Positions 18,602-28,930 of a DNA stretch of 64,000 bases are shown one piece after another. The stretch is from contig CAWIMG010000038.1 in the NCBI GenBank assembly GCA_963837105.1, positions 16,860 through 80,859 of the forward strand. The letters are read 5' to 3'. Under the pieces are notes generated by a model. It did no database searches and was not told the origin of the DNA. It worked only from the letters and a program-made list of their open reading frames with translations. Every line of letters begins with the position of its first letter. Positions within the stretch are counted from its first letter, which is position 1. A program made the position numbers and the translations under genes. This stretch comes from UBA9676 sp963837105 (lineage in GTDB: Bacteria; Actinomycetota; Actinomycetes; Streptosporangiales; Streptosporangiaceae).

Positions 18602-19126
18602 TTAACCGTCGACGCCGATGACCGGCGCGCTGACCAGGGCCTCACTCACCTCCTTCCGGTCGCTCGCCGGGCCGGCGGGGTCGGTGGGCCGGGCGGCCGG
18701 AGCCGCGAGGATCTTGCGGATGAGGCCCAGCAACTGGGCCCGCTCGTCCGCGTCCAGGGCCTGCCGCCAGGGCAGGCTGGCCAGGACCTCGCCCTGCAGC
18801 TGGTGTTGCAGCGCCAGCCCGGCCGGGGTCAGGGCGATCCGCTTGACCCGCCGGTCGGCGGGATCGCTCTCCCGGGTGGCCAGCCCGCGCTGCTCAAGCA
18901 TGTCGGCGACGCTGGTGACGAAGGAAGGGTCGCAGTGCATCCGCTGGCCCAGTTCCTTCATGGCCATCGGGCAGTCGAGCCGGTGCAGTGCCTTCACGAA
19001 GACGCCCGGCACGCCCAGCCGGTGGGCGATGCCTTCCGCCCGCCCGACCAGGAGGCCGATCAGCTCGGCCATGCAGTCGAGGAGGTCGCCATCGATCTGG
19101 TCGACGTTGCTGCCCGCCGCTGCCAC
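18602..19126 (-). CDS. MarR family transcriptional regulator
   Basis: A 174-residue winged-helix repressor-like protein. The DNA-binding part reads MAMKELGQRMHCDPSFVTSV (recognition helix), MLEQRGLATRES and the wing DPADRRVKRIALTPAG, the standard MarR signature. A basal dimerisation helix pair flanks it. GTG 19126 follows a TGGAGG ribosome site. The exporter gene lies 114 nt downstream on the same strand, so the pair looks like a repressor-pump unit. Two similar palindromes just upstream (19169-19211) are candidate binding sites. The ligand could be the neighbouring synthetase product or an unrelated drug. Confidence 0.9.
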   Translation of the reverse strand: MAAAGSNVDQIDGDLLDCMAELIGLLVGRAEGIAHRLGVPGVFVKALHRLDCPMAMKELGQRMHCDPSFVTSVADMLEQRGLATRESDPADRRVKRIALTPAGLALQHQLQGEVLASLPWRQALDADERAQLLGLIRKILAAPAARPTDPAGPASDRKEVSEALVSAPVIGVDG

Positions 19127-19168
19127 CCTGCCTCCACGTGCCGGTCACATGCCTGAGGTCGTCAATAG

Positions 19169-19211
19169 TTGAGCTACTCAAACATAAGCCGGCTCGGTTG
19201 ACTGAGTCAAC
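19169..19211 (-). promoter_or_regulatory. Paired palindromes, likely MarR operators
   Basis: Two sites share the form TTGAS-N3-STCAA: TTGAGCTACTCAA at 19169-19181 and, inside the 15-bp perfect palindrome GTTGACTGAGTCAAC at 19197-19211, TTGACTGAGTCAA. Their centres are 29 bp apart, close to marR and facing the divergent hydrolase gene. Confidence 0.6.
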
Positions 19212-19385
19212 TCTTTACCGGATCAATTCTTGACCAGCTAAAGCTATCGGCGCGGTGACGGCGCGGCCGGTGGCAACTGTCCAGGCCGGGGGCAACTGTC
19301 CGGGCCGGGCCGGCCGGGACGCGCCCGGCTGGCACTATGGGCACGTTGAATCCAGCCGGCGGCCACACGAGCAGGAAGGGTCACG

Positions 19386-20130
19386 ATGTATGACGCGATG
19401 ATGGCGGAGACCATCAGCATCGCCGGGCATGGCGGCGACCAGATCGAGGCGTACCTGGCCCGCCCGCTCGGGCCCGGCCCCTGCGGCGGCGTGGTGGTGA
19501 TCCACCACATGCCCGGGTTCGACGCGCCGACCAAGGAGATAACCAGGACCTTTGCCGTGCACGGCTACCTGGCCATCTGCCCGAACCTGTACAGCAGGGA
19601 AGCGCCGGGCGCGAGCCCCGATGACGCGGCCGCGGCGGTCCGCGCGCTCGGCGGTGTCCCGGACGAGCGGCTGGTCGGGGACGTCGGCGGGGCGGCGGCT
19701 TTCCTGCGGGCGATGCCGGCCGCCAGCGGCAAGGTGGGTGTCATCGGCTATTGCTCCGGCGGGCGCCAGTCGTTCCTGGCTGCCTGCAGCCTTCCGCTGG
19801 ACGCCGCCGTCGACTGTTACGGCGCGTTCGTCGTCGGCACCCCGCCCGAGGGCTTCCCGCTCCAGGTCGGGCCGATCGGGCACCTGGCACCGCAACTGTC
19901 CTGCCCGCTGCTGGGGCTGTTTGGCGAGGACGACCAGTACCCGGGCCCGGACCAGGTCGCGGAACTGGACAAGACGCTCACCGAGGCGGGCAAGGAGCAC
20001 GAGTTCCACAGCTATCCCGGTGCCGGGCACGCGTTCTTCTCCGTCAACCGGCCCGCCTACCGGCCGGAGGCGGCGATGGACGGCTGGCAGAAGATTCTGG
20101 GATTTCTACGGCCGCCACGTGGCGGCCTGA
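19386..20130 (+). CDS. Dienelactone hydrolase family protein, frameshifted at its last residues
   Basis: Alpha/beta hydrolase of the dienelactone hydrolase family, about 247 residues after correction. Visible are VVVIHHMPGFDAPTKE, the nucleophile elbow VIGYCSGG (Cys nucleophile), the acid in LFGEDDQYPGPD and the His in YPGAGHAFFS, so the triad is complete. Near 20097 an extra base turns the expected WDFYGRHVAA terminus into a different frame. Unrepaired, the frame would run on across the next gene. Start ATG 19386 has an AGGAAGG site. The physiological substrate (lactone or other ester) is unknown. Confidence 0.85.
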
Positions 20131-20142
20131 CCGGAGGCCGCG

Positions 20143-20403
20143 ATGTGCACGTACCTGACCGAGAAGGTCGACCTGGCCGGGAGCGGCAAGGGGGCGGCGG
20201 GATGGTTCCCGCTGACCGAGGCGACGGTGTACTTCGACCACCCGCAGCACGCCCCCGCCGGCCACACGCTGAACATCGATTTCCGCAACCCCGGGCAGGG
20301 ACCGTCGGCACGGGTCGCGGTGGAACTGACCGCGGAGTCGGCCCGCGCCCTGGCGGCGGCGATCCAGGCGGCCCTGGCCGCCGCCCCGCCCGGCCTGGCC
20401 TGA
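20143..20403 (+). CDS. DUF6295-like small protein
   Basis: An 86-residue protein opening MCTYLTEKVDLAGSGKGAAG, with an HTLNIDFRNPGQGPSARVAVELT core and an Ala-rich terminal helix. From memory this matches the small actinobacterial family DUF6295, frequently found next to a dienelactone hydrolase-like gene, as here. It starts 12 nt after the hydrolase stop and so is probably cotranscribed. Two His/Cys-bearing strands are visible but no known catalytic pattern. Function unknown. Confidence 0.75.
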   Translation: MCTYLTEKVDLAGSGKGAAGWFPLTEATVYFDHPQHAPAGHTLNIDFRNPGQGPSARVAVELTAESARALAAAIQAALAAAPPGLA

Positions 20404-20495
20404 GCAGGCGGTGCTGAGTGGTCCCGCTCTGAGCGGGCGGCCAGGCCGGGAATGTCGGTGACCCGTGCCAGGATCGGTATCTGGAAGGTGGTGGC

Positions 20496-21746
20496 ATGAA
20501 GTTCCGGGTCGAGCATGACGCGCTGGCCGATGCGGTGGCGTGGGTGGCACGGGCGCTGCCGTCGCGGCCGGTGGTGCCGGTCCTGTCCGGCCTGCGGCTG
20601 GCGGCGGCCGACGGGCTGACCCTGTCCTGCTTCGACTACGAACTGGCGGCCACCGCCGAGGTAGCTGCCGAGGTAGCCGAGCCGGGAACCGCCCTGGTAC
20701 CCGGGCGGCTGCTGGCCGAGATCGTCCGCAGCCTGCCCGGCCAGCCGGCCGAGTTCGCCGCCGACGGTGACATGGTGAGCCTGACATGCGGCAGCGCCGA
20801 GTTCGCGCTGGTGTCGCTGCCGCTGGCGGAGTACCCCGAGTTGCCGCCCACCCCGCCGGTGGCCGGCACGATCGACGGGGGTGAGCTGGCAGCCGCCGTT
20901 GCGCAGGTGCTGCCCGCGGCCAGCCGGGACGACACGCTGCCCATGCTGACCGGGATCTGCCTGGACATCTCGGGCGAGTCGATGAGCCTGGTGGCGACCG
21001 ACCGGTACCGGCTGGCCGTGCGGGAGCTTCGCTGGGAACCGGCCGACCCCGGGGTCCGGGCGATCGCCCTGGTGCCAGTCCGCACCCTGATGGACGCGGC
21101 CAGGACGATGACCGCTGGTGAGCCGGTGCCGGTATCGTTCACCCCGGCCAGCGAGCCCGGGCCGGCGGACGCCGGGCCGCAGCCGGTCAGCGGGATGATC
21201 AGTTTCGCCAGCCGGGGGCGGCGGCTGACCGGGCGGCTGATCGGCGGCGAGTTCATCCGCTACCAGTCCCGGTTCCCGGACTCGTTCGGCTGCCGGGCCG
21301 AGGTCCCGGCCGCCTCGTTCATCGAGGCTGTCCGGCGGGTGTCGCTGGTCGCGGACCGGGCCAGCCCGGTCCAGCTGAGCTTCGGCCAGGGCCAGGTGGT
21401 CGTCGAGGCGCACACCGAAGGCCGGGCGCGGGCGGTGGAGACGGTGACCGCCAGCTTCACCGGCGATGAGCCGGTGATCTCGTTCAACCCGCACTATCTG
21501 CTCGACGGGCTGACCGCGGCCGCGGCGGCCAGCGGCCCGGCCCGGCCGCCCGCCAGCCCGGAGGAAACACCGCCGCCATCCGCCAGCGGGACGCTCCGGC
21601 TGGAGTTCACCAGCCCGGCCAAGCCGGCCCTGATCACCCCGGCGGGGGAGGGCGGCACGGCAGTGGGGGAGCGGGCTGCCGGCCCGGGCGCGGAGCCGTC
21701 GTTCCGTTACCTGGTCGTGCCGCTGAGGTCACCCACCCGGGCCTGA
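20496..21746 (+). CDS. DNA polymerase III beta-clamp paralogue (DnaN-like)
   Basis: A 416-residue sliding-clamp-like protein with three clamp domains. The first opens MKFRVEHDALADAVAWVARALPSR-like, with VPVLSGLRL. The second has LPMLTGICLDI and LVATDRYRLAVRELRW, the strongest DnaN signature. The third has RYQSRFPD and ends FRYLVVPLR, where canonical DnaN ends with YLxMPxR. The dnaA, recF and gyrB genes that flank the replication clamp are absent, so this is likely a second clamp, as several actinobacteria have. An Ala/Pro-rich insert lies before the last strand. A GGAAGGTGG site precedes ATG 20496. The role (repair or lesion bypass) is inferred. Confidence 0.85.
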   Translation: MKFRVEHDALADAVAWVARALPSRPVVPVLSGLRLAAADGLTLSCFDYELAATAEVAAEVAEPGTALVPGRLLAEIVRSLPGQPAEFAADGDMVSLTCGSAEFALVSLPLAEYPELPPTPPVAGTIDGGELAAAVAQVLPAASRDDTLPMLTGICLDISGESMSLVATDRYRLAVRELRWEPADPGVRAIALVPVRTLMDAARTMTAGEPVPVSFTPASEPGPADAGPQPVSGMISFASRGRRLTGRLIGGEFIRYQSRFPDSFGCRAEVPAASFIEAVRRVSLVADRASPVQLSFGQGQVVVEAHTEGRARAVETVTASFTGDEPVISFNPHYLLDGLTAAAAASGPARPPASPEETPPPSASGTLRLEFTSPAKPALITPAGEGGTAVGERAAGPGAEPSFRYLVVPLRSPTRA

Positions 21747-22393
21747 TGCCAGGGCTCGCCCGGGCCGCGCCGGTAGTCCGCAGGACTCCCGGCGCCGCGC
21801 CGGTCACGGAACGGCCGGGCCGCCCGCCTGCCCAGCCGCCAGAACGCCCGGCTCACCAGTGCTGCCCGGGCCAGCCAGATCACCCGGCCCAGCCACGGCT
21901 GCCCGGCCGCGACCGGTACCAGTTCCAGCCAGGCGCCGCTGCGCCAGGCCCGGCGGCCGACCCAGATCAGGGTGGCGGCCAGCGCCGCCAGCAGCAGCAC
22001 CGGAAGCACCACCAGGCCGGAGATCAGGAGCAGCAGGCCCCCGTGCGGGAGCGAGCCGATCAGCAGCGCACCGCCGGTGACGACGGCGGCGAGCGGCAGC
22101 AGGATCGCGAGCGCGACGCGCCGCCGCCGCCGGGTGGGGGCCGGGTGCGGAAGCGGCGGACCGGCCGCCAGCTGGCCGGCGGTGGCGGGCAGGTCGGCGG
22201 TCACCAGCGCGAGGTCGCCCGTGGTGACCGCGGCGTAAGCCGCGTCCAGCCGGGCCCGGAACTCGTCCATGGTGAGCCGTCCGGCCGCGTAGTGCTCGCG
22301 CAACTGGCCGGCCACTGCCATGCGGTCGGCGTCGCCGGCGCGCCAGCCCGCCGCCGTGGCCGTCCGCCCTGCCGTCATGGGTCCTGTCGCCAT
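21707..22393 (-). CDS. DUF1707 (SHOCT-like) membrane protein
   Basis: Starts with the DUF1707 module (RAGDADRMAVAGQLREHYAAGRLTMDEF, shown here in part: AGRLTMDEFRARLDAAYAA), a short helical motif common in actinobacterial membrane proteins. Two hydrophobic helices follow (VALAILLPLAAVVTGGALL and LLLISGLVVLPVLLLAALAA), then a basic C-terminal tail. About 228 residues from ATG 22393. The stop lies 40 bp inside the end of the convergent clamp gene. Function unknown. Such genes are often controlled by PadR-like regulators. An AGATATATCT palindrome precedes it. Confidence 0.75.
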   Translation of the reverse strand: MATGPMTAGRTATAAGWRAGDADRMAVAGQLREHYAAGRLTMDEFRARLDAAYAAVTTGDLALVTADLPATAGQLAAGPPLPHPAPTRRRRRVALAILLPLAAVVTGGALLIGSLPHGGLLLLISGLVVLPVLLLAALAATLIWVGRRAWRSGAWLELVPVAAGQPWLGRVIWLARAALVSRAFWRLGRRAARPFRDRRGAGSPADYRRGPGEPWHQARVGDLSGTTR

Positions 22394-22450
22394 GGCCGTT
22401 CGCCTTGCTGCCACGGCCCTCCTCCCCATTGCCGTAAGCCGCTGGCGCCA

Positions 22451-22460
22451 AGATATATCT
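22451..22460 (-). promoter_or_regulatory. AGATATATCT palindrome upstream of the DUF1707 gene
   Basis: A perfect 10-bp AT-rich palindrome 58 nt before the DUF1707 start, conspicuous in GC-rich DNA. It is a candidate operator, perhaps for a PadR-type regulator. No such regulator is in the window. Confidence 0.35.
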
Positions 22461-22464
22461 CGAC

Positions 22465-23613
22465 TTACCGGGAGGCAAGCGGACGGCCTGGCTGCTGGCC
22501 GGGTGGCGGGGCTGCTTCGGTATTGAGGAGCACGACCGTGGCCGCGGGGCCGAGCCCCAGCCCGGCCCGCCGCTCCGTGCTGCCGGGACCGGTGATCGCG
22601 GCCCGGGCCCCGGCCAGCGACGCGGCACCGCTCGCGCCCGACGAGATGCCCGCCGCCGCCAGTTCGGCCATGGCCCGCCCGGCCTGCTGGTCGGACACGG
22701 CAACCGCGGCGTCCAGCCCGCCCGCCAGGTAGGGCCAGGCGAGAGCGGACACGGTACCGCAGTTGAGCCCGGCCATGACGGTGCGCCCGGTCGGGACCGT
22801 GACCGGCCGGCCCGCGCGCAGGCTGGCCAGGGCGCAGGCGGCGCGGTCGGGCTCCACCGCGAGCAGGGCCGTGCCCGCGCCGCGGCCGCCGCCCCGGTAG
22901 TGGGCGATGGCCGCCTGCGCCAGCGAGCCGACCCCGACCGGCACCACGACCAGGGCTGGCCCGCCGTGCCCGGCCAGTTGCTCGTCCAGCTCGGTGAACA
23001 GGGTGGAGTAGCCCTCGGCGATCCAGCCCGGCACCCGCTCGTAGCCCGGCCACGCGGTGTCCTGGAGCAGCACCGCGCCCGGCTGGTCACGCACCCAGTG
23101 CGCGGCCGCCGCGACCGCCGCGTCGTAACCGCCGGGCGAGGTGATCACCTCGGCGCCCTCGGCGGCGATCGCGGCCGCGGCCGGCCCGGTGACCACCGCC
23201 GGCACCACGACCCGGGCTGCCGCCCCGATCAGCCGGGCCATCCGGGCGACGGCCCGGCCATGGTTGCCGTCGGTGGCGGTCACCAGCACGAGCCCGGGCC
23301 GGGCGGCGGCCAGCCGGCGCAGCCCGGGCAGCCCGTGCGGCTCCGGCGAGGCCTCGCCAGCCTCGGTGACCAGCAGCTGGTGTACCGCCCAGGAGGCGCC
23401 CAGCGCCTTGAACGAGGGCAGGCCGAGCCGGGACGACTCGTCCTTGACTAGCACCCGGCCTACCCCGAGACCAGCCGTTAGTGACGGAACGTCTATCAAT
23501 TGTGTCAATGAGTAATCAGGCAGCAGGGCATGGAATGCGGCGGGGGACCGGGACGGCGCTGGGCAGGCCCAGGCCCGGGCCAGGGGAGTGGCATACCAGG
23601 GGAGTGGGCCCAT
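22465..23613 (-). CDS. Diaminopropionate ammonia-lyase-like PLP enzyme
   Basis: PLP-dependent lyase of the DpaL/YgeX type, about 382 residues, predicted to convert 2,3-diaminopropionate to pyruvate and two ammonia. Visible are PWYATPLARAW, the LVKDESSRLGLPSFKALGAS segment with the PLP lysine in SFKALGAS, TATDGNHGRAVARMA, the VVPVGVGSLAQAA phosphate loop and AGLNCGTVS. Start ATG 23613 lies 6 nt behind a minus-strand TACCGT box, suggesting a leaderless message. It lies 6 kb from an operon predicted to make diaminopropionate, which makes the assignment more interesting. A threonine dehydratase-like role cannot be excluded. Confidence 0.82.
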   Translation of the reverse strand: MGPLPWYATPLARAWACPAPSRSPAAFHALLPDYSLTQLIDVPSLTAGLGVGRVLVKDESSRLGLPSFKALGASWAVHQLLVTEAGEASPEPHGLPGLRRLAAARPGLVLVTATDGNHGRAVARMARLIGAAARVVVPAVVTGPAAAAIAAEGAEVITSPGGYDAAVAAAAHWVRDQPGAVLLQDTAWPGYERVPGWIAEGYSTLFTELDEQLAGHGGPALVVVPVGVGSLAQAAIAHYRGGGRGAGTALLAVEPDRAACALASLRAGRPVTVPTGRTVMAGLNCGTVSALAWPYLAGGLDAAVAVSDQQAGRAMAELAAAGISSGASGAASLAGARAAITGPGSTERRAGLGLGPAATVVLLNTEAAPPPGQQPGRPLASR

Positions 23614-23619
23614 GATCCG

Positions 23620-23625
23620 ACGGTA
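23620..23625 (-). promoter_or_regulatory. Leaderless-type -10 box of the ammonia-lyase gene
   Basis: Minus-strand TACCGT ends 6 nt before ATG 23613. The divergent enoyl-CoA hydratase box (23639-23644) is only about 14 bp away, so the two promoters must overlap. Confidence 0.42.
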
Positions 23626-23638
23626 ACCGTGCGGCCGG

Positions 23639-23644
23639 TAGATT
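23639..23644 (+). promoter_or_regulatory. Leaderless-type -10 box of the enoyl-CoA hydratase gene
   Basis: TAGATT ends 8 nt before GTG 23653 with no Shine-Dalgarno sequence between. Confidence 0.4.
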
Positions 23645-23652
23645 CCTGGCTT

Positions 23653-24421
23653 GTGATCGGCATTCCAGCCGGGGGGAGTGGCACGGGCCACGTCGGCGTC
23701 GCGGTGCAGGAGGACGTCGCGGTCATCACCTTGCAGCGGCCGGAGAAGCTCAACGCGCTCACCGCGGACATGCGCCGGGAACTCGCCTCACTGCTGCGCC
23801 AGTTCGGGGACGGTGAGACCGCCCGGGGGATCGTGCTCACCGGCGCCGGCCGTGCTTTCTGCGCCGGTGAGGATCTGGCCGCGGCGGCCCGTCTCCCGCC
23901 CGGCGGGCTGGCCGGTGAGATCGAGCTGTTCCATGACATCACCCGGGCGGCACTGGCCACGCGGGTGCCAGTCGTCGCCGCGGTGAACGGGATCGCGGTC
24001 GGCGGCGCCTGCGAGATGATCCTGTGTTTCGACGCCCGGCTGGGCAGCCCGGTGGCGGAGTTCTTCCTGCCCGAGAACGGCCTCGGGCTGACCATCTCCA
24101 ACGCCGCCAGCGTGCTGCTGCCACGGCTGGTGGGCCAGCGGGCACTGCGCCTGGTGATCGAGGGGCCCCGGATTGGCGCGGCGGAGGCGCTGGCGGCCGG
24201 CCTGCTGGACGAGATCGTGCCGGACGGCCTGACCGAAGCGGCGGTCGCGCTGGTGCACCGCTGGACCCAGGCCCGGTTCGGCGACGGCGGCTCACCTGGA
24301 GTTGCTGCGGCCGCCGCTGGCGCTGCTCGAGCCGGCGATGGCCGCGGAAACCGAGGCCGCCCGCCAGGTGGACGCCGCCGGGCTGGCGCGGGCCGGGATC
24401 AGCCGGTTCCTGTCCCGCTGA
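23653..24421 (+). CDS. Enoyl-CoA hydratase/isomerase family protein, frameshifted
   Basis: Crotonase-fold enzyme, about 255 residues once one surplus base is removed. Present are VAVITLQRPEKLNALTADM, the oxyanion strand GRAFCAGEDLAAAA, VVAAVNGIAVGGACEMILC and FFLPENGLGLTISNAAS, with the catalytic Glu region in FFLPENGLG. Near 24285-24295 the frame slips. The natural C-terminus continues in another frame as HLELLRPPLALLEPAMAAE and ends LARAGISRFLSR at 24421. A closely packed GTG start with an upstream TAGATT box is used. The substrate acyl-CoA is unknown. Confidence 0.85.
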
Positions 24422-24902
24422 CGGCGCCCGCCGGGGGCTCATGCTGGTCGCTGCTCCCGGCCGGCTGGCCGCCGCCTGCTGGCTGGCTGGTGGTAGCTTC
24501 AGCGTCGAGCATGGCGCCCAGATCGACATCGCCGGGAGCACCTGGATCAGGGTGAGCCGCCAGTTGGTGAACAGCAACTGAGCCCGCTGAAGAGTGATCG
24601 CGACCGCGCCGAACGGCCAGTGCGGCCGAGCGCGGAACGAGCCGCCGGGACTGGCTCAGCCGGATCACCGCGTCCTGTGCGGCTGTCTCATCGCTGTCCC
24701 GGATGGCCTGGATCAGCCGCCTGTGCTGGTCGAGTCGGCGGTGAGCCCGGGCAGCCCCATGCGTCGCGGGGCCGGGGAGGCGACGAGCCTGGCACCGGGG
24801 CGTCCGGGGCGAAGTGCCAGCCGCATGCCCGTTGCTGTCGATGGCCACCGCTCGGCTCCCTCTCAGTACCCGGCGGGCAACAACCTGACGTAAGCGTCTG
24901 GC

Positions 24903-24915
24903 GACATAATGTATA
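24903..24915. promoter_or_regulatory. Operator-like GACATAATGTATA, copy 1
   Basis: Shares its first 11 bases (GACATAATGTA) with the site at 25083, 180 bp away. The core ATAATGTAT is a near palindrome of the sort bound by GntR-type regulators. Confidence 0.35.
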
Positions 24916-25082
24916 CAGCCATCCCGCCAGGGTGTGCGGCTGTCGAGACCATAATCCGCCGCAGCGTCAAGCCGGTGCACGAGCCACCCGGGAACGGCAA
25001 CGTAGAGGCGCCAAGGGAGATGCCGTCAGCGTGGAAGGGAAGTGCCGCCAGGGGCCGGGATGATGCGCTATCATCGCGACTT

Positions 25083-25099
25083 GACATAATGTACATTAT
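25083..25099. promoter_or_regulatory. Operator-like GACATAATGTACATTAT, copy 2
   Basis: Contains the perfect 14-bp palindrome ATAATGTACATTAT (25086-25099) preceded by TTGAC. It may overlap a promoter reading towards the gene debris on its left. Confidence 0.45.
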
Positions 25100-25167
25100 C
25101 GGCACATGCATTTGCCCCGGCAGAGGCCCTGGCCCGACTGTGGCCGCTGCTGGCGTTCCCGTCGCGA

Positions 25168-25683
25168 TCAGCAGTCGAAGACCGACCAGCAGATGTCGTT
25201 CCGCAGCCGCTGGTCGTCGAGTACGAGCTCGCGGATCGGCTCCGGGAGCTGGTCACGCTGCCACCGGCACTCCAGCCGCCCCGCGGCCTCGCCCTCGCCG
25301 TCCGGCGCACCAGCACGCACGGCCTTGATCGCATAAGCGGCCGCACCGAGTTCGTGCGCGGCGACGTGCGCGACGGCCCCGGCCTGGCCAGCGGCGTACG
25401 CGGCATGCCGGGGCGCCCCGCGCAGATCCCTGGCCGCGGCCATGGCATGGCCCGCCGCCGTGCGGGCCCGGGTCATCGTCACCTCGCCACGTACCCAGGC
25501 GCGGGCCTGCTCGATCGCCTGGCGCGGCCGTGGGTCCGCAGGCCGGGCCGACTCGAAGAGGTTAAGGACATGCTCCGCGCACGATGCTGCCCACAGCGCA
25601 AGGAGCCGGTGATCGGGGTCGGTGAGGGTCCCACCGCGGCGGATCGTCACGAAGCGAGGGTCCCGGACCTTTGGGAGGATCAC
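25168..25683 (-). CDS. Putative immunity protein (Imm-5-like)
   Basis: A 171-residue helical protein with a repeated alanine-helix layout: RLLALWAASCAEHVLNLFES, RPRQAIEQARAWVRGEVTM, ARTAAGHAMAAARDLRG, and AGAVAHVAAHELGAAAYAIK. This matches the actinobacterial family usually named putative immunity protein. GTG 25683 follows an AAGGAGGG site. No toxin gene with a polymorphic-toxin C-terminus is adjacent, so it is either an orphan immunity gene or has a different role. The UvrA-like gene upstream ends 49 nt before it and may share its transcript. Confidence 0.7.
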   Translation of the reverse strand: MILPKVRDPRFVTIRRGGTLTDPDHRLLALWAASCAEHVLNLFESARPADPRPRQAIEQARAWVRGEVTMTRARTAAGHAMAAARDLRGAPRHAAYAAGQAGAVAHVAAHELGAAAYAIKAVRAGAPDGEGEAAGRLECRWQRDQLPEPIRELVLDDQRLRNDICWSVFDC

Positions 25684-25731
25684 GGTCGGCCCTCCTTCTG
25701 CTGACTCCGCCCCACCCTAGGCGGAAGCCGG

Positions 25732-28131
<2,400 letters not shown>

Positions 28132-28211
28132 CTGCTCGCGCCGCCCGGGAGCCGGGGCTGGCGCTGGCTCCCCCGGCCCAGTGCTGGTCGTGAATCAGTC
28201 CCGGTCGTGAA

Positions 28212-28571
28212 TCAGCCCTGGTCCTGGACCAGCCCGAGGACGTTGCCGTCGGGGTCGGTGAAGGTAGCCACCAGGCGGCCACCACCGACGTTGCGCGGAG
28301 GCTCCTTGACGGTGGCACCCGCGGCGGTCACCTCGGCCAGCTTCGCCTCGATGTCCGCTACGTGCCAGTAGGCCACCGGCGAGGTCATGCCCTGCGCTGC
28401 ACCGCCCGGCACCAGCCCGACCTGCTGGCCTTCGGCCTCGAAACCGACGTAATACTCCGAGTCAGCCATCGGCGCGACGCCAAGCAGAGCGGCATACACC
28501 GCCTTTGCCCTCGCCAGGTCGGATACGGGGTGCAGCACGATCTTGATGCCCTCAGTGGAAGAGCCGGTCAT
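28212..28571 (-). CDS. VOC family protein
   Basis: A 119-residue glyoxalase/bleomycin-resistance fold protein: IKIVLHPVSDLARAKAVYAA, LLGVAPMADSEYYVGFEAEG, VAYWHVADIEAKLAEVTAAG and the closing VATFTDPDGNVLGLVQ. ATG 28571 follows a GGAGTGACG ribosome site. It is upstream of the UvrA-like gene on the same strand with an 80-nt gap, so the two may be cotranscribed. The ligand is unknown. Confidence 0.82.
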   Translation of the reverse strand: MTGSSTEGIKIVLHPVSDLARAKAVYAALLGVAPMADSEYYVGFEAEGQQVGLVPGGAAQGMTSPVAYWHVADIEAKLAEVTAAGATVKEPPRNVGGGRLVATFTDPDGNVLGLVQDQG

Positions 28572-28930
28572 CGTCACTCCTTGATGTCCACAGTCACATC
28601 TGCCTGGGTTCCTGGTCAGCAGCCAGGCTAGCTGCGGCCCGGTCACCCGCGCTTCTCCATTCGTGACCAGCCTGCTGACCGGGCAGCCTCAGGGACGGGA
28701 CTCCCCCGTTCGGGGGCATCCTGCCATGAGGGCCTGTCACTCTCAGTAATCAAATGTAACTCAATGAGTGATGAAATGCCGACCAGCGCGCCGGTGCAAC
28801 GCCAGCCTCTCCCCCGTGGTCAGCCTCTCCCCCAGCCGGCCGGCGGTACCCCAAGGGCCGTGCCCGGCCAGGCGCGGCTTAGCCGCCCGGCGGCTACTGA
28901 GCACCCAGCCGTCCATGGTAGGCATGGCGC
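28572..28930. promoter_or_regulatory. Divergent promoter region with an ACTCAATGAGT palindrome
   Basis: This 359-bp interval separates the minus-strand VOC gene from the plus-strand S9 peptidase gene. An AT-richer patch at 28745-28780 contains the perfect 11-bp palindrome ACTCAATGAGT (28759-28769). A short direct repeat (CAGCCTCTCCCCC twice) occurs around 28802-28833. I see no gene here. Confidence 0.35.

Larger units (their letters stand above)
24422..25167. other. Gene debris: possible membrane-protein and GntR (FCD) fragments on the minus strand
   Basis: No intact gene. On the minus strand about 24480-24620 reads TLQRAQLLFTNWRLTLIQVL followed by PAMSIW, a fragment that looks like part of a membrane protein family whose full members continue well beyond it. 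Just upstream, in another frame (about 24620-24770), DQHRRLIQAIRDSDETAAQ resembles the last helix pair of a GntR-family FCD domain. Both are short and broken by frame changes and stops. The right part (24900-25100) is AT-richer and carries two operator-like sequences. I read this as decayed DNA. Confidence 0.35.
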
